Assembly: GCF_900107815.1 (NCBI RefSeq)
Contig: NZ_FNRK01000014.1
Span: 1-64,000, forward strand
Length of the DNA: 64,000 nucleotides
DNA from: Eubacterium aggregans
Lineage (GTDB): Bacteria > Bacillota > Clostridia > Eubacteriales > Eubacteriaceae
Direction: 5' to 3'
The translations under genes were made by a program, and so were the position numbers. Positions 52,024 to 60,886 of the stretch are shown here, piece by piece (the first letter of the stretch is position 1; every line of letters starts with the position of its first letter). The notes below the pieces were generated by a model. The model did not search any database. It saw only the letters and a program-made list of their open reading frames with translations, and had not been told where the DNA came from.

Positions 52024-52764
52024 ATGCGTGTCATTCCCTGGTTTATTTATTTTTGGCTTTATCTCATTGCACTCATTCCCAAGCACCGCAAGGCTGTGGC
52101 CCTGAGAAAGGCTGGTCATCGCGAGGCTCACGATGAACTGGTCCGCTCTGCTGTCCACCCCTGGGCAAAATCCATGCTCACCACCGCTGGCGGCCAGGTC
52201 ACCGTCACTGGCCTTGAGAACATGCCTAAAACACCGGCGGTCTATGTGTCCAACCACCTCAGCCATTGTGACATTCCCTTGATGCTCGGCTATCTGGGGG
52301 ATGATACGAAGCCCCTGGTGGCGAAAATAGAAACGAAAAAAATCCCCTTAATCCGGGGATGGATGGAGGAACTCCATTGTGTCTTCCTCCATCGGGATGA
52401 TCCCCGGGCCGCCATAAAAGATTTGGACATCGCCGCCCAATTTGTGAAAGAGGGCTATTCCATGGTCATCTTTCCCGAAGGCACCCGGAGTAAAATCGGT
52501 GAAATGTCAGATTTCAAGGCGGGAGCCTTTCGCATCGCCCAAAAGACCAAGGTCCCCGTTGTCCCGGTGTGTATCCGGGGAACCCGGGAAGTCATGCGCC
52601 CCGGCAGCATCTGGATGCACAAGGCCCCAGTGAAGATGCAGATCCTGCCCCCCATTGATACCAGCGGCTACGAAAAGGCCGATTGGCGTGCCTTGCCGGA
52701 AGTGGCGGAGGAACGGGTGAAGGGTGGACTTGCTTCCATGCAGCTGACTGACCCCCATCATTGA
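52024..52764 (+). CDS. plsC: 1-acyl-sn-glycerol-3-phosphate acyltransferase
   Basis: A membrane-associated acyltransferase for phosphatidic acid synthesis, 246 residues. The catalytic NHLSHCDIP (HX4D), FLHRDDPRAA, FPEGTRSK and VPVVPVCIRGTREV blocks are present, behind a hydrophobic N-terminus. AAAGGAAT is a weak ribosome site. It follows degV on the same strand. Confidence 0.91.
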   Translation: MRVIPWFIYFWLYLIALIPKHRKAVALRKAGHREAHDELVRSAVHPWAKSMLTTAGGQVTVTGLENMPKTPAVYVSNHLSHCDIPLMLGYLGDDTKPLVAKIETKKIPLIRGWMEELHCVFLHRDDPRAAIKDLDIAAQFVKEGYSMVIFPEGTRSKIGEMSDFKAGAFRIAQKTKVPVVPVCIRGTREVMRPGSIWMHKAPVKMQILPPIDTSGYEKADWRALPEVAEERVKGGLASMQLTDPHH

Positions 52765-52775
52765 TTTCACAATCT

Positions 52776-52827
52776 AAAAAAAGCCGTTATCCGATTAGAG
52801 AGATCTAAATCGATAACGGCTTTATAT
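52776..52827. terminator. Bidirectional terminator between plsC and the phosphohexomutase
   Basis: AAAGCCGTTATC pairs with GATAACGGCTTT, extended by GATT/AATC, with T-runs or AT tracts on both sides; the two genes converge here. Confidence 0.8.
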
Positions 52828-52835
52828 TTTGTCTC

Positions 52836-54323
52836 CTATGCTTTTAGCGCATCAAAATCCTTTAAAAAGTCCTCAATAACGGCATAAATTTTCTCACATC
52901 CGCCGACTTCATCCGACTCGATATTCAAGGGGATGATGGGGTCGTGAAGGGACATCCGCATGAGGCACCAGCCACTGCCGGCGGTGGCATCACAGCTGAC
53001 CCGGATGCCCTCATAATTGGGCTCTACGATGGTCCAGCCGGGCTGTGCAGCGGCAAATTCACCAAATCGAGCCAGCACATCCTCGCCGTAGGCCTTAAAG
53101 TCCTCCAGAGCGATTTTAAAGCGTTTTTCAACCGCTTCTGCCGGCTCCTTCAGATCCTTGAGGAAATCCGAAATGGGCTTACCCTCCTGGTGCAGGGCGG
53201 CAAATTGGATAAGGGCCATGGTGACCAGATAGGCCCCATCGTCCAGGAAGTAATTCTCTTTGATGGCCCCATGTCCGCTGGTTTCCATAGCTAAATGGGT
53301 TTCCTGTCCTGCTTCATTCAGGCGGATGGCCTCATTGATGACATTCTTATAGCCACGTTTAAAGCGGTGATGTACCCCTCCCAGGCCTTCAATATACTCT
53401 GTCAATCCCGTGGAGGTGATGGAATCCGTCACAATGGTGCTCCCGGGGTAGTCCTTGAGCAGCATATTCGCAATAAAAGCGATAAAGCCGTTGCGATTGA
53501 TGGGATGTCCCTTTTCGTCAATCACAGCGGCACGGTCTACATCGGTATCAAAGATGATGCCCATATCGGCTTGATTGTCCACAACAGCGGCACAGGCGGA
53601 AGCCATGGCAGCTTCATCCTCTGGATTTGGCACATGATTGGGGAACTGGCCATCGGGTTCTAAAAACTGACTCCCCGTGGTGTCCGCCCCAAGGGGAGCC
53701 AGAACCAGCTTCGCAAAAAATCCTCCGGCGCCGTTTCCGGCATCCACAATAATCCTTGACCCTGCCAGGGGCTGCGCTTTGCCCGTCTTTTCCCGAACGG
53801 CCGCAACGATACCCTCGGCGTACTTAGGAATGAAGGGATAATCGATACGTTTGCCACCCAGGGTAAAGGACGTTTCGATCCGTTCTGCTTCCACAAGGAT
53901 TTCTTTGATATCTTCCTTATTTAAGCCCCCATCCTTGGTGAAAAGCTTAATCCCATTACGGTTAAAGGGTAAATGGCTGGCGGTAATCATCACCGCACCA
54001 TCGCAATTCATTTCCGGATCAATGCAGGTCATAAACATGGAAGGTGTGGTGGCTAATCCACAGTCGTACACTTGGTTGCCAGTACTGACCAATCCCAGAC
54101 AGGCCGCCTGGGCAAGCTTCGGCCCGGTGAGACGGCTATCCCGTCCAACGGCCACTGTTAATGTATCCTTACCGAGCTTGGCTTTCAGCCACAACCCAAA
54201 GGCGTAGGCAATCTTCATGGTGATATCATCGGTCAGGGTAATTTTCTCCCCCTCGACGCCATCCATGGCGACGCCCCGGACATCGGAACCGTTTTGCAAT
54301 TTTGTAATGTTCTCTATAATCAT
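52836..54323 (-). CDS. Phosphomannomutase/phosphoglucomutase
   Basis: A 495-residue alpha-D-phosphohexomutase. Phosphoserine loop TASHLPFNRNGIK (Ser110 region), metal site DTDVDRAAVID, sugar loop METSGHGAIKENY, phosphate loop CDATAGSGW near the C-terminus. It interconverts hexose-1- and -6-phosphates for wall and capsule sugars. The exact sugar is not readable. It lies 23 bp downstream of argF on the same strand. Confidence 0.9.
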   Translation of the reverse strand: MIIENITKLQNGSDVRGVAMDGVEGEKITLTDDITMKIAYAFGLWLKAKLGKDTLTVAVGRDSRLTGPKLAQAACLGLVSTGNQVYDCGLATTPSMFMTCIDPEMNCDGAVMITASHLPFNRNGIKLFTKDGGLNKEDIKEILVEAERIETSFTLGGKRIDYPFIPKYAEGIVAAVREKTGKAQPLAGSRIIVDAGNGAGGFFAKLVLAPLGADTTGSQFLEPDGQFPNHVPNPEDEAAMASACAAVVDNQADMGIIFDTDVDRAAVIDEKGHPINRNGFIAFIANMLLKDYPGSTIVTDSITSTGLTEYIEGLGGVHHRFKRGYKNVINEAIRLNEAGQETHLAMETSGHGAIKENYFLDDGAYLVTMALIQFAALHQEGKPISDFLKDLKEPAEAVEKRFKIALEDFKAYGEDVLARFGEFAAAQPGWTIVEPNYEGIRVSCDATAGSGWCLMRMSLHDPIIPLNIESDEVGGCEKIYAVIEDFLKDFDALKA

Positions 54324-54346
54324 GGTTGGTCCCCTAACTTTTTAAT

Positions 54347-55372
54347 TTAAAATACGATGGGCTTGCCGTCTTCGTCCACCTGGTTTGTCGCCAGGGTGGC
54401 GCACATCACGGCTTTGATGGTGTGCATCCGGTTTTCAGCTTCATCAAAAACCAGGGAAGCCGCACTACGGAAGACTCCATCGGTCACTTCCATGGCGGAC
54501 AATCCGAAACGTTCCTTTACATCAGCTCCAACCACGGTTTCTTCATCGTGGAAGGAGGGTAGGCAATGGAGGAAAATGGTCTCGGGATTTCCGGTGGCGG
54601 CCATCATGGCCTCATTGACCTGGTAGGGCTTTAACATTTCGATACGCTCGGCCATCTTATCCTCTTCTCCCATGGAAACCCATACATCGGTGTAGATGAC
54701 ATCGGCATCCTTTACCCCTTCTTCAATCTGATCGGTCAGGATGACTGAGCCGCCAGTTTCTTCGCACAGTGCGCGCATCTTGGTAACCAGGGATTCTTCT
54801 GGAAACAGGGCCTTTGGTGCCAGAGCGGTAAAATGCATCCCCAGCTTCGCACAACCAATCATCAGGGAATTTCCCATATTGTTTCTGGCATCCCCCACAA
54901 AAACGAGCTTCCGGCCCTTTAAGTCCCCAAAGTGCTCCCGAACCGTCATCATATCCGCCAAAATTTGGGTGGGGTGAAATTCGTCCGTTAAGCCATTCCA
55001 AACCGGAACCCCGGAAAATTCGGCCAGGGCGTTAACTGTTTCTTGCTTAAATCCCCGGAACTCAATACCGTCATAAAACCGGCCAAGAACTTTGGCTGTG
55101 TCTTCGATGGATTCTTTTTTGCCCATCTGGCTGTTGGTTAAGAAGGTGACTTTGGCCCCTTCGTCAAAGGCGCCCACTTCAAAGGCACAACGGGTCCGTG
55201 TGGATGTCTTCTCGAAAATCAAGACGATATTCTTGCCAGCTAGCAGCTTGCCAATAGATCCATCCTTTTTTTTCTGTTTGAGTGCGTCAGCATAATCTAA
55301 TAAAAATGTGATTTCTTCCGGAGAGAAATCCAATAAGGTCAAAAAATTTCGACCCTTCAAATCGATTCCCAT
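54347..55372 (-). CDS. argF: Ornithine carbamoyltransferase
   Basis: 341 residues: carbamoyl-phosphate motif [27 protein letters not shown], the ornithine motif [10 protein letters not shown] and a C-terminal [10 protein letters not shown] helix. It either makes citrulline or, next to arginine deiminase, splits it to carbamoyl phosphate and ornithine (arcB role). ATG at 55372 has GGAGGTAATT upstream. No carbamate kinase or arginine/ornithine antiporter lies in the window. Confidence 0.92.
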   Translation of the reverse strand: MGIDLKGRNFLTLLDFSPEEITFLLDYADALKQKKKDGSIGKLLAGKNIVLIFEKTSTRTRCAFEVGAFDEGAKVTFLTNSQMGKKESIEDTAKVLGRFYDGIEFRGFKQETVNALAEFSGVPVWNGLTDEFHPTQILADMMTVREHFGDLKGRKLVFVGDARNNMGNSLMIGCAKLGMHFTALAPKALFPEESLVTKMRALCEETGGSVILTDQIEEGVKDADVIYTDVWVSMGEEDKMAERIEMLKPYQVNEAMMAATGNPETIFLHCLPSFHDEETVVGADVKERFGLSAMEVTDGVFRSAASLVFDEAENRMHTIKAVMCATLATNQVDEDGKPIVF

Positions 55373-55452
55373 AATTACCTCCAATTTTTGTATGGTTACA
55401 TTTTATCCGAAACTGTCCTTTTTTGCAATCCGTTCTCCCCATGGAATAAACG

Positions 55453-55496
55453 AAAAGTCGATGTTTTTAGCAGGATTTCTAAAAACATCGACTTTT
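55453..55496 (-). terminator. Strong terminator after arcA
   Basis: An 18-bp perfect stem (55453-55470 with 55479-55496, arms AAAAGTCGATGTTTTTAG and complement), with T-rich flanks. It lies between arcA and argF. Confidence 0.8.
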
Positions 55497-55512
55497 ACAC
55501 TTTACATATTCA

Positions 55513-56760
55513 TTAAATTTCAACGGTATCCCGGCAAAGGGGCATGGTCATACAGCGCGGTCCTCCCCGCCCCCGTACCAGCTCCGAGGCCTCAATCCCA
55601 ATAACCTCGATGCCACATTTTTCCAGCATGGCGTTGGAACGCTCATTCCGGCTATAAGCCACCACAACCCCCGGCGCCACAGCCAGGGTATTGGTGCTGT
55701 CGTTCCACTGCTCCCTGGCCGCAGCCACGGGATTCCCGCCCCCGCTTTCAATGAGCCGAATGTGGGGAATCTTAAGGGAAGCCTCCAAGGATTGTTTTAA
55801 ATCACCGGATGGCTCATAGGCCAGTCCTCCAGCCTTTCCCCGGGTAATGATGACCGTTCCCACTGCATCTAAAATTCCGGGATAGACCGTAAACTTATCG
55901 AGATCCACCATGGTAAATACGGTGTCTAAATGCATAAAGGCCCGATTGTTTGGGATTTTGACCGCCAAAACTTTTTGAATCTCCGGTCTTTTTTCAAAGA
56001 GGGCCGCGGCAAGCCGCTCCACCCCGTGGACCTTCGTCCGTTCACTACAGCCCACGGCTACAACCTCTGGGGTAAGCACCAGTACATCCCCGCCTTCCAA
56101 GGAGAAAAAATCATCATGCTTATAATACTGATTTTCCCCATTGGGGGCAAAAAGCGGGTGATGTTTAAAGATGGCCTCCATGTAGAGGCTTTCCCGCCTC
56201 CGCACCACTGTCGCCATAGAGCTAATGGCCATTCCCTGACCAATAACCACCGCCGGGTCCCGCATAAAATAAAGGTTTGGCAGTGGGTTAATGACAAAAT
56301 CGTAGGGGGCTGATCCGTGGATATAATCACTGAGGACGGGCTCCCTTGCCAAAACATCCAGCTCCTTTTGCAGAACCCCGGAAATAAAGGCATCCCGTAA
56401 ATCGGATGGTGCCAGTCCCAGAAGGTAATCCCGGAGAAAGCCATCAATATAGTCTCCCGACGAAGGATTCTTATCAATAACCGCATCCACCAACTCCTGG
56501 CGAACCGGGGCCATGGCCAGAACATCTGCCAATAAATCCTCGACATAATGGATAATGACCCCCCGGGTTTTCAAAATATCCCCAAAGGCATCGTGCTCCT
56601 CCTGCATCCGCCGTAGCCAAGGAATGTCCTCAAAGAGAACCTCCTTCAGCATCTCCGGTACAATGCGCTCCAGCTCCAGGCCAGGGCGGTGGAGAATGAC
56701 CCGCCGCAGCCGGCCCACTTCAGAGGTGATTCCCAGGATGCCAGAGGCTTGGTCTGGCAT
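55513..56760 (-). CDS. arcA: Arginine deiminase
   Basis: Hydrolyses arginine to citrulline and ammonia. 415 residues with NLYFMRDPAVVIG, FSLEGGDVLVLTPEVVAVGCSERT, FMHLDTVFTMVD and the catalytic Cys in GRGGPRCMTMPL. ATG at 56760 overlaps the upstream stop as TGATG with GGAG 7 bp upstream. The upstream partner is a zinc-ribbon membrane protein. With argF it provides ATP precursors and ammonia against acid. Confidence 0.95.
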   Translation of the reverse strand: MPDQASGILGITSEVGRLRRVILHRPGLELERIVPEMLKEVLFEDIPWLRRMQEEHDAFGDILKTRGVIIHYVEDLLADVLAMAPVRQELVDAVIDKNPSSGDYIDGFLRDYLLGLAPSDLRDAFISGVLQKELDVLAREPVLSDYIHGSAPYDFVINPLPNLYFMRDPAVVIGQGMAISSMATVVRRRESLYMEAIFKHHPLFAPNGENQYYKHDDFFSLEGGDVLVLTPEVVAVGCSERTKVHGVERLAAALFEKRPEIQKVLAVKIPNNRAFMHLDTVFTMVDLDKFTVYPGILDAVGTVIITRGKAGGLAYEPSGDLKQSLEASLKIPHIRLIESGGGNPVAAAREQWNDSTNTLAVAPGVVVAYSRNERSNAMLEKCGIEVIGIEASELVRGRGGPRCMTMPLCRDTVEI

Positions 56761-57329
56761 CAATAAACTCCGGCCAAAGCAATAACAATGGACATAATGC
56801 CGCCCCAGAGCATCAGGGATAAAACAATACCAACGGCCATCCAGATGAGCTCAGCCCGGGCGAAATAACGCTTATTCGGATTGGTATCCCCGGTAGCTGC
56901 CCAGATGATGAGCATAACGATATTGACCACTGGAATCATTAATAAGAGGATGGTCCAAACCCATTCCCCCATGGTAATGACCGGTGCCATTTCCATATCC
57001 TTCGCCTTCGGGGGTACCGGGGGCTTGGCTGAGGGCGGTTCCGGTTCACTGGGCGGCGTTGTGCCCCCATCAGAAAATCCACCGGCTACATCCATCTTTT
57101 CGACCATTGAATCATTGGCTTCAACGCGAAGGGGCTCGACGGATACCTCCTCGGTGTCCCCATTTGCCAATTCTTCCGTAATGACAGCCCCCAGCGCTTC
57201 AGCCGTCGGTTCCTCAATGACATTCCCTGCTTCATCCACTAAATCGGGTTTTAAAACGGTCCCACAATTCTTACAAAGGACATCCTCCCCATCGATGGCG
57301 ACATAACATTTTGGACAGTACCGTGCCAT
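56760..57329 (-). CDS. Zinc-ribbon membrane protein
   Basis: About 189 residues. The N-terminal zinc ribbon CPKC...CKNC is followed by an acidic region, a proline-rich linker (PPSEPEPPSAKPPVPP) and two membrane helices (WVWTILLLMIPVVNIVMLIIWAA, LIWMAVGIVLSLMLWGGIM). ATG at 57329 follows GGTGGG. Its stop overlaps the arcA start, so arcA translation is probably coupled to it. Function unknown. Confidence 0.7.
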   Translation of the reverse strand: MARYCPKCYVAIDGEDVLCKNCGTVLKPDLVDEAGNVIEEPTAEALGAVITEELANGDTEEVSVEPLRVEANDSMVEKMDVAGGFSDGGTTPPSEPEPPSAKPPVPPKAKDMEMAPVITMGEWVWTILLLMIPVVNIVMLIIWAATGDTNPNKRYFARAELIWMAVGIVLSLMLWGGIMSIVIALAGVY

Positions 57330-57387
57330 TTCAATCCCACCTTTCATGGTTTAAAATTTTTTAACAGCTGGTTGAAAAACAAAGGTT

Positions 57388-57882
57388 TTATTCGTCCAGC
57401 AAAACAACCGATTCCATTATCTGGTTTTCCAAAGGTTTATCCATGGCATCCCGAGGACTGGCAACAATGGCATCCACCACGTCCATTCCCTCGATCACCT
57501 TTCCAAAGGCGGCATATTGCCCATCCAGATGGGGCGCATCCTCTACCATGATAAAGAATTGGGAGCCTGCAGAATTAGGATTCATGGACCGGGCCATGGA
57601 GAGAACACCACGCGTATGCTTTAAATCGTTGGGAACATGATTCCCTGAGAATTCACCCTTGATATTCCAGCCAGGGCCACCCATACCGGTTCCATCTGGG
57701 CAACCGCCCTGAACCATAAAGCCTGGAATAACCCGATGAAAGATCAATCCATTGTAAAAGCCCTGGCGTACCAATTTTTCAAAATTAGCCACACTGATAG
57801 GCGCCAACTCTGGATAAAGCTCCAATGTAATCACGCCACCATCTGCCATTGTAATCTGTACCTTTGAGTTTTCTTCGCTCAT
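57388..57882 (-). CDS. ppi: Peptidyl-prolyl cis-trans isomerase, cyclophilin type
   Basis: A cytoplasmic cyclophilin of about 164 residues without signal peptide: LIFHRVIPGFMVQGGCPDGTGMGGPG, NSAGSQFFIM and YAAFGKVIEGMDVVD. It accelerates proline isomerisation during folding. ATG at 57882 has GGAGG upstream. Confidence 0.94.
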   Translation of the reverse strand: MSEENSKVQITMADGGVITLELYPELAPISVANFEKLVRQGFYNGLIFHRVIPGFMVQGGCPDGTGMGGPGWNIKGEFSGNHVPNDLKHTRGVLSMARSMNPNSAGSQFFIMVEDAPHLDGQYAAFGKVIEGMDVVDAIVASPRDAMDKPLENQIMESVVLLDE

Positions 57883-57937
57883 TATTTCCTCCATTTATGT
57901 TCTTTTGTTCTTATTATACCTGAAAGGACTTAAAAAA

Positions 57938-58678
57938 TCACCCATTCCCTTCATCTCCCAGCAGCTCTGCCACAAAGGGTGTGGCTGGAGCCTGGCGCAG
58001 TGCCTCAGGGGTGTCCAGCTGAACCAAACAGCCCTCGTCCATTACGGCCACCCGGTCCCCCAGCTTGAGGGCTTCCCGGATATCGTGGGTAATGAAGATA
58101 ATGGTCACCTCCAATTCCCCGTGGATCGCTTTAATCTCCCGCTGAAGCCGTCGTCTTGTAATTTCATCCACTGCACCAAAGGGTTCGTCCATCAGAAGAA
58201 TATGGGGATTCGCTGCCAGTGCCCGGGCAATCCCCACCCGCTGGCGTTGGCCCCCGGAAAGCTCACCAGGGTAGCGTCCTGCCAAATCCTGCTCTAATCC
58301 CACCAGGGTAAGAAGCCGTTCGATTTGGGCTCTTTTCTCTTCTGGAGAAAAAAGCCCGCTGAGATCAGGGACATAAACCATATTTTGGGCAACGGTCATA
58401 TGGGGGAAAAGCCCGACCCCCTGAATGGTATAGCCAATCCGCCGCCGCAGGGCAATCAAATCAACCTGGGCAATATCCTCCCCCTCAACCTCGACCCTTC
58501 CAGAATCCGGTGCAATCAATCCGTTGATCATTTTTAAAAAGGTGGTCTTGCCTGATCCCGAGGTTCCGATAACGGTTAAGAATTCCCCGGGGAATACGTT
58601 CAGTGAAAAATCAACTAATGCCTCGGCCTCTCCATAAACCTTTCCGACGTGTTCAAAAGTGATGATGGGCGCTGCCAT
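57938..58678 (-). CDS. Osmoprotectant ABC transporter ATPase (short, no CBS domains)
   Basis: 246 residues: Walker A GTSGSGKTT, signature LSGGQRQRVGIARAL, Walker B ILLMDEPFGAVD, with the RRRIGYTIQGVGLFPHMTVAQNM stretch of the OpuCA/OsmV/ProV group. The tandem CBS ionic-strength sensor of OpuCA is missing. It overlaps the binding-protein stop by 1 bp. Substrate class: glycine betaine, carnitine or choline, by family. Confidence 0.85.
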   Translation of the reverse strand: MAAPIITFEHVGKVYGEAEALVDFSLNVFPGEFLTVIGTSGSGKTTFLKMINGLIAPDSGRVEVEGEDIAQVDLIALRRRIGYTIQGVGLFPHMTVAQNMVYVPDLSGLFSPEEKRAQIERLLTLVGLEQDLAGRYPGELSGGQRQRVGIARALAANPHILLMDEPFGAVDEITRRRLQREIKAIHGELEVTIIFITHDIREALKLGDRVAVMDEGCLVQLDTPEALRQAPATPFVAELLGDEGNG

Positions 58679-59586
58679 TAATTGACCAACCCCTTTTCTA
58701 CCAAGAAATCGTGGGCCACCACAGCATCCTCCTGCTTGTCAATTTCAACCCGATGGTTCATTTTAATCATATCTGCCTCACTGATCTGATCGTCCAGCAA
58801 TTTTAGGACTCCCTCTAACTCATTGTACTTTTTAAGGGTATCCTGGCGGGCCACCGTTCCACAATAGTAGTTTTTAAAATATCCCTTGTCGTCCTTCAGT
58901 ACTACTAAATCCGGATCATCCAGCTGTCCATCGGTGGTAAAGACCGTAATAACATCAACCTCACCGCCTTTGAGTGCCTGATAGGTCAGGCCGATGTCCA
59001 TTTCCTTTGTCTCCTTGAATTTCAAGGCATAGGTCGATGTCAAACCGTTAAAGCCATCCTCCCGCTCGTAAAAATCAGGATTAGCGCCAAAGACCAGATT
59101 GGGGGATGTCGCCACCAATTGAGAATAGGTCGTAATGCCATATTGCTCAGCTACAGATTTTTTCATGGCCAGACTATAGGTGTTGTTAAAGCCATAGAGT
59201 CCTACCCAGGTCAAGTTGAATTGATCTTCATAATCCTTCCTAAGCTGTTGGTACAAGGTCCCTTCATCAGGGCTATCGGTCTTTTTAAGGACGGTATACC
59301 AGGCTGTCCCCGTGTACTCTGGGTAGAGATCAAAATCCCCTTTAAGCATGGCTGGATGGATATTGCTCGTTCCGCCACCAACCCCCTTGGCAATCTCTAC
59401 TGTCAAATCCGTTTTCGTCTCGATGAGTTCCTTCATCATTTCACCTAAAACCAACTGCTCCGTCATCGGTTTCGTTGCGATCTTCACCGTCTTACTCTCT
59501 GACGCTGAACTGCCACATCCACCGATTGTCAGCATCATCAAAACCGCCAAACCCGCCGCAAGGGACAACTGCCATTTCCTTTTCAT
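58678..59586 (-). CDS. Osmoprotectant-binding lipoprotein (OpuAC/OpuCC type)
   Basis: 302 residues with a lipobox IGGC, then the OpuAC-like domain: VKIATKPMTEQLVLGEMMKELIE, FDLYPEYTGTAWY and DVITVFTTDGQLDDPDLVVLKDDK. It captures betaine- or carnitine-like compatible solutes at the cell surface. Its ATG overlaps the permease stop (ATGA). Confidence 0.88.
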   Translation of the reverse strand: MKRKWQLSLAAGLAVLMMLTIGGCGSSASESKTVKIATKPMTEQLVLGEMMKELIETKTDLTVEIAKGVGGGTSNIHPAMLKGDFDLYPEYTGTAWYTVLKKTDSPDEGTLYQQLRKDYEDQFNLTWVGLYGFNNTYSLAMKKSVAEQYGITTYSQLVATSPNLVFGANPDFYEREDGFNGLTSTYALKFKETKEMDIGLTYQALKGGEVDVITVFTTDGQLDDPDLVVLKDDKGYFKNYYCGTVARQDTLKKYNELEGVLKLLDDQISEADMIKMNHRVEIDKQEDAVVAHDFLVEKGLVN

Positions 59587-60227
59587 ACTCCCAATCTCCT
59601 CGTTTCAATGATTTTTTTTCCGATAAACCCCAGGACATAGTCCAGTACAAAGGCCAGGGCCGCAATAATAATCCCCCCGGCGACGGTCAGTGCCAGATTA
59701 TTGGTAGTAATGCCGCGATAAATGGCTACTCCCAGTCCTCCAGCACCAATAAAAGAGGCAATCCCCGTCAGAGCAATGGTCATCACCACCATATTCCGAA
59801 AGCCTGCCCAAATGACCGGCATGGCTAAAGGTAGTCGAATTTTCACCATAATCTGGCTTTTCGTACTCCCCATTCCCTTGGCTGCCTCAACGATGGCGCC
59901 ATCAATCCCCGTCAGACCGGTGTAGGTGTTGCGTACCATAGGCATGAGGGCGTATAGGCTAAGAGCCACAATAGCTGTCGTATTGCCAATCCCTGTAATT
60001 GGAATCAAAAATCCCAGAAGCGCAATGGATGGGATAGTATAAATCACATTGGTTGTCCCGATAATAATGGGTGCCACCCGCCTGCGGCCACTGATGACAA
60101 TGCCAATGATTAAACCAATGATGCCACCAATGAGAATGGCAATACCAGAGATGGCTAAGTGCTGAATTAACAGCTCCCCAAAGAAGCCAGCCCTCTGTTC
60201 ATATAAAGCCAATACCTGTGCTAGCAA
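59583..60227 (-). CDS. Osmoprotectant ABC transporter permease
   Basis: 214 residues, about five helices, with the OpuCB/OpuCD segment IPSIALLGFLIPITGIGNTTAIVALSLYALMPMVRNTYTGL and EAAKGMGSTKSQIMVKIRLPLA. The TTG at 60227 with AAGGAGG 6 bp upstream is the start; the frame open to 60299 has none. Only one permease gene is present, so it presumably acts as a homodimer. Confidence 0.86.
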   Translation of the reverse strand: MLAQVLALYEQRAGFFGELLIQHLAISGIAILIGGIIGLIIGIVISGRRRVAPIIIGTTNVIYTIPSIALLGFLIPITGIGNTTAIVALSLYALMPMVRNTYTGLTGIDGAIVEAAKGMGSTKSQIMVKIRLPLAMPVIWAGFRNMVVMTIALTGIASFIGAGGLGVAIYRGITTNNLALTVAGGIIIAALAFVLDYVLGFIGKKIIETRRLGV

Positions 60228-60257
60228 ATCCCGCCTCCTTCTTAAAATGTTTTTTAC

Positions 60258-60263
60258 ATTATA
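60258..60263 (-). promoter_or_regulatory. Extended -10 promoter of the osmoprotectant operon
   Basis: TGCTATAAT on the minus strand, about 30 bp before the TTG start, without a good -35. Confidence 0.45.
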
Positions 60264-60375
60264 GCACAAAACAGAATTCTTAAGTATCCCCCCGTGCAAG
60301 TCTACAAATTAAAGGGGAGGAAGTACTGCCCTGCTTCTCCCAGAAAAAAACTTATTTATAATGAATTTTTTTGTA

Positions 60376-60402
60376 TAAAAAAACCGGTCTTAGCCGGTTT
60401 TA
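60376..60402 (-). terminator. Terminator after the VanZ-like gene
   Basis: AAACCGG/CCGGTTT (60381-60387/60394-60400), extended by flanking A/T pairs, with T-run on the minus strand. Confidence 0.7.
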
Positions 60403-60408
60403 AAGAAT

Positions 60409-60885
60409 TTATTCCTTAGTTTTTTTATTCAATTGTCGGTTCTTGAAAAAATAATACAAAATAATCCCCAGAAGTGCGCCAAGGGTATCAATACAGACAT
60501 CCCGAAGTTCACAGCTTCGACCAAAGCTAAAGCGTTGATGGAGTTCATCACTGGCAGCATACACCAGGCCGATTAAAACAGACCATATCCCTTTTTTAAG
60601 ACTTACCCTTTGGCCAATACTCAATCCATGGCAAACCAGTATTCCCAGGATAAAGTACAGAAATCCATGGGCACATTTACGAATGATAAAGGTAAGCCCC
60701 TCGGCATCCACCAATACCGAGGTTCCTAAAATAGCCTCCGATAATCCTGAGATAACATGAACCACCGTATCGACGATTCCACCGCTCATTTCTGAAGAGG
60801 CCGCGGCATCCTGGGCCGAGAAACCAAATATAATCAACATCCAAGCCACTGCAATGAGTCCCCATGCTTTTTGCTCCAGTTTCAA
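60409..60885 (-). CDS. VanZ-family membrane protein
   Basis: 158 residues with an N-terminal helix (GLIAVAWMLIIFGFSAQ), a KCAHGFLYFILGILV helix, and the family block YAASDELHQRFSFGRSCELRDVCIDTLGALLGI. VanZ proteins give low-level teicoplanin resistance in one case, but most have no defined role. It starts 1-2 bp after the upstream gene and is co-transcribed with it. Confidence 0.85.
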   Translation of the reverse strand: MKLEQKAWGLIAVAWMLIIFGFSAQDAAASSEMSGGIVDTVVHVISGLSEAILGTSVLVDAEGLTFIIRKCAHGFLYFILGILVCHGLSIGQRVSLKKGIWSVLIGLVYAASDELHQRFSFGRSCELRDVCIDTLGALLGIILYYFFKNRQLNKKTKE

Positions 60886-60886
60886 T

